A stretch of DNA of 64,000 nt, from the NCBI GenBank assembly GCA_032164245.1, contig JAVMKO010000001.1, positions 13,305,603 through 13,369,602 of the forward strand, read 5' to 3'. Made by a program: the position numbers and the translations under genes. This document shows positions 33,318 to 43,100 of this stretch, in pieces. This stretch comes from Sternotherus odoratus (taxonomy: Eukaryota > Chordata > Testudines > Kinosternidae). The notes under the pieces are model-generated. The model was given only the letters and a program-made list of their open reading frames with translations. It was not told where the DNA came from and did not search any database. Positions within the stretch are counted from its first letter, which is position 1. The number at the start of each line of letters is the position of its first letter.

Positions 33318-34209
33318 CGGGGGTGGCCAACCTATGGCGCTGGAGCCACAGGCAGTTCTTCAGAAGTTAATGTGCAGCTCCTTGTATAGGCACCAACTCT
33401 GGGGCTGGAGCTACAGGCGCCAACTTTCCAATGTGCCATGGGGGTCCTCACTGCTCGATCCCTGGCTCTACCTCAAGCCGAGAAAGTAACGCTGGGCACA
33501 GCTGCAGCACCACACTCGGCCATAAGGGGGCGTACGGTGACAGCACAGGCCCTTTACCATTCAACATATGGACAATTCAGTCTCCACAGCATTCCACTAC
33601 AGACACTTCAGTAGGAGTGGAAGACGTTACATCTTCCTGTAGCGTGTGGTGGCTTGGGCCCTGACTAACCAGGGCTAGTTTTAAATAGAGAAGCTGCCCC
33701 CGTCTCAGACAGTCCGTACTAGTGCCAAAGCAAAGCCTGAGAAAACCCACTACCAGAAGCAGCCCAGTTCCCACTGTGCAACAGAAAGCTGTGGCCCAGG
33801 CTTACCTTGAGCATTCCATCGCGTTCCCATTAGAAGAGGCCCCAGGCGCTGAAAGAGGAAGATAGAGCGTTAGGGCTTGTTTTCCACAAGAGGCGATAGC
33901 TATGTCGGTGGAGAAGCTCTCCTGCTGACACCTCCTCCTTCCCCTGCCCTGCCCTGCCCGCGCACCTTCCCCTCCCCACCCCGGAGCCTCCTACATGCCA
34001 TGAAACAGCTGAACAGTTGGTGTGGGGAAGGAGGAGAAGGTGCTGATTGGCAGGGCTGCCAGTGGGCGGGAGGCGCTGGGAGCGGGAGGTGGGGAGGGGG
34101 AGGGGTAATGGGAACTGATGGTGGGGCCTGCTGACATACAACTGGGACTCTTTGGCAATGATCATTGGTAAATCCTGGCTCCGTCTCAGGCTCAGGTGGG
34201 CCACCCCTG
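33318..34209. mobile_element. hAT-like non-autonomous element carrying an MCM10 fragment
   Basis: The left end reads CGGGGGTGGCC and the right end, reverse complemented, CAGGGGTGGCC. The flanks GCCTACGT and ACCTACAT agree at 6 of 8 positions, as expected for an old hAT target duplication. Both outer parts resemble a repeat that I know from turtle genomes, while the middle (33479-33930) is MCM10-derived. The superfamily call rests on end sequence and duplication length. Confidence 0.7.
33806..33848 (-). pseudogene. Copy of MCM10 exon 18 inside a hAT-like element
   Basis: All 43 bases of exon 18 and both flanking splice sites can be aligned on the - strand to 27602-27644. In the copy the first Cys codon of the exon has become Trp and the Lys codon after Leu-Phe has become a TAA stop (33832-33830), so it cannot replace the exon. 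The duplicated tract extends over about 33479-33930 and matches about 27483-28160 inverted. A block of about 45 bases upstream of the exon and a tRNA SINE downstream are absent from the copy. Confidence 0.9.
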
Positions 34210-34913
34210 ACCTACATGCTCCCGCTGAGGAAACTTGCTTATACAGCGTTCCTGTGTTAAGGGATTGTTCCCGCTGGGCATTGATGACAGCAATTAACCC
34301 AGTCTGGCTACTCCATTGGCATACCTGGAAGGCTGCTTTTGCGTGTGTTTCCGGACTCACATCACACCTAAGTAACTTACACATAGCAAGGTTTCCTAGC
34401 TTCACGTGCAATGCTTATGAAATTTTCTACATCTACAACACCCCCTGTCGTAGAAGGAGAGAGCTTGGAGCACAGGGTCTGGTACAAGACCTGAGGCCGG
34501 AACTAAAGGCCTGGTGAGCGTTGCTAAAACACAGGCACTCCTAAGGACTAGGTACAGGATATTGATGTAAACTCCTTCCTGGGAGATGGGACAGAAACAC
34601 CAACCCTGAGGAAGACAAAGATGGGAGGATAGAATGATGGATGGGGATGTTTTGTTAGAACAAGGGTTGGTAACTAACCACGTCAGGAGTGTCTGTCTTA
34701 ACTGGTTCGTATCAATGGATAAAAGAGAAATCATCCGAGGGGCACCTCTGTCCAGCCTCGGGGGCAGCAGCAAGTCCCACTGCTGAATGAGCTGAGTCCA
34801 TTGTGATGGGCATGCACGTTTTAGTGTACCTGTCAGCATGGAGCCAGGGTGCTCATACTGTGCTTTGTCAATAATAAACCTGGCAGAGCGCCTGGGCTTT
34901 CTGGGTAGTACTA

Positions 34914-36073
34914 CAGTGAAACCTCGATTTAACGGACCTCCATTTAACGGACTTCGGATGCAACGGACAAATTTTTCAGAAAGTCTGATGCATCCGAAAT
35001 CCATTTGTGGAGGGCTCCGCCGGGGTTTGAGCTGGGGGCGGGCTGCCGCACGGCCCCCACCACTATGCAGGGTACTTGGAGGGTCCCGGGAGCCGGGACC
35101 CTGCGGGCTGTCTGCCCGCTCCCAGCGGCCGCTGGGATTTGAGCTGGGGGTAGGCTGCCGCCCGGCCCCATACAGGGCTCTTGGAGGGTCCCGGGAGCCG
35201 GGACCCTGCGGGCTGTCTGCCCGCTCCCAGCCGCCGCTGGGGTTTGAGCCGGGGGCGGACTGCCACCCGTCCCCCGGCCCCATGCAGTCCCGGGACCCTG
35301 CGGGCTGTCTGCCCGGCTCCCCGCTGCGGGGAGCCGGGCGGCAGCTAGCAGCCCGCCCGCCTGGGTCCCTGCAGCGGGGAGCCGGGCGGGAGCTGTCAAC
35401 CCGCCCACCTGGCTCCCCGCAGTGGGGACCCGGGCGGGCGGGCTGCTAGCTGGCGCCCGGGTCCCCGCAGCGGGGAGCCGGACAGGAGCTGTCAACCCGC
35501 CCGCCTGGCTCCCCGCAGTGGGGACCCGGGCAGGCGGGTTGACAGCTCCCGCCCGGGTCCCAGCAGCCGGGGTCCCGGGCGGGCGGGCTGACAGCTCCCG
35601 CCCGGGTCCCCGCAGCGGGGATCCAGGCGGGCAGGTTGACAGCTCCCGCCCGGGTCCCCGCAGCGGGGAGCCGGGCGGGCGGTTTGACAGCTCCCGCCCG
35701 GGTCCCCGCAGCGGGGAGCCGGACGGGAGGGTTGACAGCGCCTGCGGGCGGGCGGGCGGACTGCCGGCTCCCGGCGGGCGGGCTGGCTGCCGGCTTCCGC
35801 CCGGGTCCCGGCAGCAGGAGAGCTCGCTGCCGGTTCCCGCCCGCGGGCGGGCTGAGGGCTCCCGCTTGGGTCCCAGCAGCCGGGACCCGGGCGGGCGGGT
35901 TGACAGCTCCCGGCCGTAAAACTCCATATAATGGACTAATTCAGGCGAGGGGGTGTCCATTGTCAGCCGAAAGTCCGTTATTTAATAATTTTGAAAAATT
36001 ATTAAATAACGGACTTTCGGCTTTAACGGACACCCCCTCGCCCGAATTAGTCCGTTATATCGAGGTTTCACTG
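34914..36073. mobile_element. Tigger/pogo-like non-autonomous element, copy 2 (expanded)
   Basis: Same ends (CAGTGAAACCTCGATTTAAC and the inverted form) with flanking TA on both sides. The GC-rich core is expanded to about 0.95 kb of degenerate CCCGGGCGGG-type repeats. The right part holds an extra inverted copy of the terminal 70-80 bases, giving a hairpin at about 35918-36071. Long open frames across it are a composition effect. Confidence 0.8.
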
Positions 36074-37087
36074 TACTGAGGTCTGCTGAACGAACTATCT
36101 ACACAGGGCTGGTCCTTACCCATATGCAAATTTCCTGGTGTCCTATGAAGCTGTGTGCTGCTCCAGCGGCTAGCCTGATTCCCCTGCCAAAAGCTGCCCC
36201 CTCCCCTGGTCCGCCTTTTCCGCAAAGCCCCCATGCCTGCTCCGCCCCCCCGTCTCCGCCCCAGCCCTGCCCCCGCACTCCATCCCTTCCCCTGAGCTAC
36301 GTCCTAAGGGAGTGATGTTGATTGAGAAACAGCCATTATGGAAAGTGAAGATAGTTATTTAATGGCTGGCTATAAAAAGAATAATGTAGAGGACTACTTG
36401 CTACTGTGTAAACGCAAGTCTAAGGGTAGTTTCAAATTTTCTTGTTAGTAGTTTTCCATATAACTTATGCATCTTGAAGGGGTTGACAGTTAAACTGGAA
36501 TAAAACTGATATTCTTTCGAACAAACAGAATTTCCATTATGTATAAGCTTAGTAAGACGGAATAATACTGAGTGATATTGCAGAAGCTAATACTACAGTT
36601 TAATTAAAACCTATTAGACTGTTAATACAGTTCCTTTTTTTAACTTACAGTAAAACATTACAGAGACCCTGGGATTACAGCAAACATACATTTTCTTTTC
36701 AATGATTCCCAAAATACAGCGATTTAAAAAAAACCCAAAACATTCTATCTGTTTCCATGGGACAAATTCTAAACAGCCTAAACTCTCCTGATTTATACGT
36801 CTCAAAGATCCAATTCTGTCTGCATTGTTCCACTTTTGTGTTTTAAATCCTGATTTCGTCACACGTACGAGCACCTCAAAATACAAAACAAAGCAGCCCT
36901 ATAGGAAGCTCGATCAATTAAAACAGCGTCAATGCCAATACTATAGGAGGAGGGCTTGGTGGAGTAGATTCCACAGTGGGCTCCAAGACAGGGCCAAGAC
37001 TTTGGAAATGTGGTTGCTTCTTTGGAGTCCTGTGAACGGCTTAGTCAGCAACTATTTAACTTTTCTTTTAGTTCACTCTTCTCACGG

Positions 37088-37185
37088 CTAGATATGGTGA
37101 CGGTTGTACATGTAAGATGGGTAGAGACCGTCGTAGTGATATTGACGCCATTGTTCGATCTGTTCCCGGCTTCTCTCCTGCTGCT
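37088..37185 (-). CDS. UCMA: UCMA terminal coding exon 5
   Basis: Encodes [19 protein letters not shown] and the YNRHHI end, with the TAG stop at 37090-37088. The preceding intron is about 5.5 kb and holds a MIR, a MITE-like element and a CR1 copy with a nested hAT. No clear AATAAA was fixed for the 3' UTR; A/T-rich sequence near 36600 is a candidate region. Confidence 0.96.
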
Positions 37186-40100
37186 CTGTAGATGGGGGGG
37201 GCGGGGAGCGGAAATGACAAGAAACAATGAACCGTGATTCATTTTCTGACAGCCCGCTAATCTAATGCCAAACATACTAGCAGCGTTGACATGGTGGAAA
37301 GCCCTGTTGACTCGCAAAGCTCCGACTGTGCATCCCTGTCTGTCAAGCTGTGTGTAAGACCTAAAGGGAGGTGGTGGGGTAGTTTAGGTCCAACGTAGTT
37401 CCCCAAAGACCGGGGGGGGGGGGGGGGACGGGACTGTCGGCATGTGGCCCATTGTAAGGACAGCCGTCACTTGTAAGGTTCAGATCTGAAGCCTTGTTTG
37501 GTAACTCGGGTCCACCTCTGATGGGTGAGCTTTCCTCAGCCCCACCTTTCAGTTGGAGTTTTTTAAAAAAAAGGGTCAATGCAAAGCTTGGTCAAAAGCA
37601 CGAACTTGCACCTGTTCTCATGCTACATCCGGGAGATGTGGCACTCACACACTTTGGTGGTGGGTGCCGGTGCCAGTATAGGAGCCTAGAGAGAGATGTT
37701 TTGCAGGATTTCCTTGCACACCCCAAGCCTGCTCTGTTTTCTTGAAACAGGGGCTGGGTTTGCTCAAAAGTTTAGTGTCTGTGAACATTAGCAAACCTTT
37801 CAACATGCTGAGTTTCCAGACAGTAACAAAAAATTACATGGGCCTCTGGGTTTTGTTTTGAATATTTTGCTAGGGCGACCAGACAGCAGGTGTGAAAAAT
37901 TGGGATGGGGATGGGGGGGTAATAGAAGCCTACACAAGACAAAGCCAAAAATCGGGACTCTCTCTATAAAATAGGGACATCTAGTCACCCTAATATTTTG
38001 CCCTCATGACCCCGCTGCCTACCTCCAACATATCCTGGAGCCAGGTTTACTATTTCAGGTTGATCTATCTAGGTCCCTACCTGCCCCCTCACTACAGTAT
38101 CTTTGTGATAATCTGGCAAACACACAATTAATGGGAGGGTTTTAATGGGCACTATTCGTGATCTTGGGGAAGTGGCGAAAGGTTGCTTTACCTTTTATTT
38201 ATTTTGCTGTGTGGTTCTTTAAATCATTATTGAATGATTCATTAACCCTTTAGCTGCTGGTCCGCCATAGGCCATGGTGCCACCCGTTTATATGCTCCTG
38301 AAGTCACTGGGATGGTCCTAGCTGGCACATTTGGTAGCACAGCAGGATGCATCACCCTGGCGACGCTTTGAGTGTTGGGCTCTAGCTGAAGTAAGTTACT
38401 CTGAATGTCATACAATGGTGCCACTCACATTTGCTGACTGGCTTTGCGTGTTCCTGGTAAGTTCCCCATAAGTCTGGATCACACAGCTGTGGGAAATCCA
38501 GATTAACTGTCTGAGGGGTAAAGAATACTCAAACTACGGTCAAGTTAGCCTCAACCTGCTGTGCTGCTGAATGCAACACGTGTGTCCTGATCACCAATTA
38601 ACAAGTGTCAACTCTGGACCTTCCATAAACGTTGGCTGGGTACCTCTTAATAGCCACACTTTCCTAAGCACGTCTGTGGTTGAACACTGCCAGTGTTCTA
38701 AGGTCAATTTCAATAGCCTGGCTCAGGCCCACAGCAGCACAATGAGTCCAGTGCCAGGGCTAGCAGGTAAAAGGTAAAAATAATCAGATTTTTAGCCTCT
38801 TAAAGCTACATTTAATTTCCTAAGGACAGGTCTATACAATGGGGTTAAGTTGACCTAAGTTATACATTGCCAGCTACGTGAATAACATAGCTGGAGTCGA
38901 TGTATCTTAGGTCAACTTATTGCAGTGTCTACACCGGGCTGGGTCGACAGGAGAAACTCTCCAGTTGATACCTTATGCTTCTCATTCCGGTGGAGTTCCA
39001 GAGTCAACAGGAGAGCGATCGGCGATTGATTTGGCAAGTCTTAACTAGACCCGCTAAGTCGAGCATCGATCCACGGTAAGCACCAAGCACCATTTTAAAA
39101 CAGTTTGGATAGAGCACTGCACTGGGACTTGGGAGACCTGGGGGTCCACTCCTAGCTATGCTACTGCCCTGCTGGGTGGCCTTGAACACGTCATTTCACC
39201 ATTCTCTCCCTGAGTTTCCCCATCTGTAAAATGGGAATAATGATAGTGACTGTCTCTGTAAAGCGCTTTGAGATCTATTGATGAAAAGTGCTATATGAGA
39301 TGTGGGTAACTGGAAAGTCAGACTATTTTGTCAATCTTCTCAAAAGAATTGACTCTCATATTCTCAATGAAAGTTCTGGCATAAAACCAAAAATGTAATA
39401 AAGATGGGGCAATAAAAATAACTAACACTTTTGGGTGAGTTCTCACCATTAGAATCATTTTCCTCCTTAAAAAGGATCGACAGCAGAGCTGCTTAGAATT
39501 TGGCTTGGTCAGCCACCTCGAGGTGAGGTTTCAGAAACACCTCCATGGATGTGTTTATTATGCCATCAAGTGAAAAACCAGTCCCTTCCGTTCCTGTCTT
39601 TACCTTTGACCACTCCACTGAACAGTCATCCCACAAATGGTTTTCCCTATTCATCCTCTGGAGGGAACTAGCTGAAATGTCTGTAAGGACACGTGGTCAT
39701 TTCTTTTGGGAAGGTCTGTTATGGAACGCTTTCTTACTGCAAGTATAGTTTCCACCATACAGAAAAAATACGGAGGAATATTGGAAAGACTATTGTCATA
39801 AGGTCATCCCCATCTCCTAGTAATGGGAGTGCATCACACAAGAGCACTGGGTTTACTCACTGAATAACTGCGCTGTTAATGTCCCCCATTCCTGCCCTGT
39901 CAATGAGGTCTTGGGTCTAAAGTTTGTTATGGGCGATGTGAGAAAAGTATCAAGTGTAGGGAAAAAATACATGTAGAAAGAAATGCTGCCATTGCTGGAA
40001 GAAAGACAACCAAGAAGAAAGAAAACCACCTATGTTTTATTTAGATGTCTATTACTACAAATTTGGAGGATCTATTTAGTTGCATGCAACTGGTCTAAAA

Positions 40101-43100
40101 AGTCTATTTAAAAGTAATTTTGCCCTCTTTGTTCTGTTCAAGAACTCCTTCTAGACTGGATTATCTCTGATTTTTGTTGGATAAATGTACAAAGAAACAG
40201 GGCATCCTTCCACTTATATCAATACAATGACTGAGAAGCAAAATATTTTCATTAGTGACTTGAATATTGGAGTGGAGAGTATGCTTATAATATATGCAGA
40301 TGACACCTAGCTAGGAGGTGTTGCAAGCACTTTGGAGGGCAAGATTTGAATTAAAAACAACATGAATAAATTGGAGAATTGGTCTGAAATTAATAAGATG
40401 AAATTCAGTAAAGATAAGTGCAAAGTACTACATTTAGGAAAGAAAAAAGAAATGCACAAAATGGGAAATAACTGGCCAGGCAGTAGCACTGGAGAAGAGG
40501 ATCTGGAAGTTACAATGGATCCCAAAGTGAATGTGAATCAACAATATGTTGCTGTTGCAAAAAAGGCTAATCTGGGTGCTGGGGTCAGGGCCGGCAACAG
40601 AAATTTTGGGGCCCCCTACTGTGAGCGTTTGGGGCCCCCCTACTCTGAGCGTTTGTGGCCCCCCCCCCGCCAAGGGCTGGCCCGGCTCTTGCAGGTGGGC
40701 GGGGGAAGCGCTGCAGGCGGGGGTGCCTCGGGAGCAACGCGCCCCGCCGTCCTCTGCAGCTGCTGGGGCAGGGGAGGTGATGGAGCCGGGGGTGCCTCGG
40801 GGCGGCTCCTGGGGCGCGGGACGAGCAGCGGCTGAAGGGTTCGGGAGACAGCCGGCCGCGGCGCCGGACACAGCCGGGGAAATGCGGTGCGGTGCCCAGG
40901 GGGACGACTACGAGTAGAGCTGTGTACCGGTCCCTGGACTTCAGGGGGCCCCCCTGAAGTCCGGGGCCCGGTACAGCTCTACCCGTTGTACCCCCCTGTC
41001 GCCGGCCCTGGCTGGGGTGCTAATCATACTGGGGTGTATTAACAGCAGTGTTGTATGTAAGACGTGGGAGGTAATGCTCTACTCGGCACTAGTGCGGCTT
41101 CAGCTGGCATTTGTGTCCTGCTCTAGGAGCCCCACGCTAGGACAGATGTGGACAAATTGGAGAAAGTCCAGAGGAGAGCAACAAAAATAATCAAAAGTTT
41201 AGAAAACCTGACTAAGAGGAAAGATGGAAAAAAATGGGCTTGTATTTGCTTGAGGAAAGAAGGCTGAGGGGGGACCTGATAACACTCACCAAATATGTGA
41301 AGGGGTGTTATAATGAGGAGGGTGACCAGTTGTTCTCTATGTCCACTGAATATAGGACAAGAAATAATGGGCTTAATATGCAGCCAGAGAGATTTAGTTT
41401 AGATATTAAGAAAAACTTTCTAACTCTAAGGGTGTTAAGGACAGGTTGGACAAACACCTGTCAGAGATGGTCTCTAGGTTTACTTGGTAAGCCTGAGGGG
41501 CTGGACTTGATGACCTCTTGAGGTCCCTTCCAAACTTACATTTGTGTGATGTGCTACTTTGCCTTTCTCTAACATTGTTCATTCAGGGATCCAATCGGGT
41601 TTTACAAGCATCCATTCATCAGGTCCCACAGTTCCTCTTTGACGTATCCTAACTTTGAGATGGGTAAGGTAGGCAAGTCACTCCTCAATGTCACACAGCA
41701 CCTCGTTGGCTCCTGTTCTGGGCTTCTGCTCCAATTTTTAGAGCACAGGACTGGGAGTCAGGTGACCTGGGTTCTATTCCCAGTTCTGCTGTTTGACCTT
41801 CATCAAAACACTTACCCCCACTGTGTATCGGTTTATCCATGTGCTAATCTTTAATTGACAAATGCAGGGAGATTGCTCGTTATAGCTGCCTCTCACCTTG
41901 TTCCATGATACTGCATGCAGCCAGCATTTAACACTATCCACTCTTCAACCTCCTGGGGGTTTGTACACAGGGTGCTACTGTCATGCACATTCCTCAGATG
42001 GAAATGTGACCATGCAGGATGCAAAGCACAATTGAAACCAGTGGGGTTTCGGAACGTCACCCCCAATGATGGCAATGTGTGGCATAGAGGAGTCGCTGCT
42101 CATAGTGGTTAGCAGTCACTTTAGAAGAGCTCTCTGCTGGCTAGAAAGTGTGGAAGCAGGGAGGCAATGCAATCTGAGACATTCTACGTTCCTAAAATCC
42201 TATCCTAAGAAACAGAAGCCTCATTCCAGCATCTTAAGGCAATAAATAAAACCTCATGGGATAGGCGTTCACAGTGGCAGTGTCCTCCAGGCAGGGACAG
42301 TGAAGAGACTCCCTAGAATCACTCCTAGGAAATGCAAACTTGGAATCCCATGATCCTATCCTATCTAGAATTAGAGCATCACCAGCTGGTGGGGATATAA
42401 ATCAGATGGTATATGACAGAATACTGAGCCTGTGGAATTAATTATATGAAACCCTTGTAGAATTTGGCAAGAGTTGCTCTTTTGAGCAGAGTTTGATTGC
42501 AAGTCCTTTGGGGGAGGGCTGTCATTTATTATATTTTTGTATAGCACCTAGCACAACAGGGCCCAACCACATTGTGCTGCCACCATATCAATGTTAAATA
42601 ACAGTGATAATAATAATATCCTGCCAGCCTGCATCAAAAGTCTCACATTTTGTTGTTTTGCTGTTTGTTCTCACCTTTACGTTCTTCCTTGACAAAATTC
42701 TCAAACTTGTTCCTTTGCTCTTCAAAGTATTCCCTCCTTTGCTCATCAGCAATCAGCATTTGCCGGGTCTCCGCTGCGTAAGAGATGTTTATCATATTAG
42801 CAGCAAAAAAATCTTTAAAAAGCCAGAGCATAACTTTTGTCCTCAAAACCCAATGAATCTGATTAGCCTTGTATAGTAGCACCAGTATCCCGGGCTTTTG
42901 CTGGAGGCTTAGTTGCTAAAGTCCGTGTTTACAGCAGGTTTTCTCAGAACTAGACAATCTGTATTTCATCATCCCATTGTGCACCACAATGAAACAATAC
43001 ATGCAATGATGTAGAGACATTATTGCTAGCTCTAATGTTATGCCTTTTAAATTCCATACGTAAAACACAGGTTGTTCTAATTTAGTTTGGTGGATTGCAG

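Noticed and set aside
33471..33930. Functional alternative MCM10 exon
   Set aside because: Inverted relative to the gene, carries a stop and a lost Cys codon, and lies beyond the MCM10 3' end.
34402..35960. Overlapping 200-340 codon frames on both strands
   Set aside because: They lie in the GC-rich repeat core of the Tigger-like element, where stops are rare by composition.
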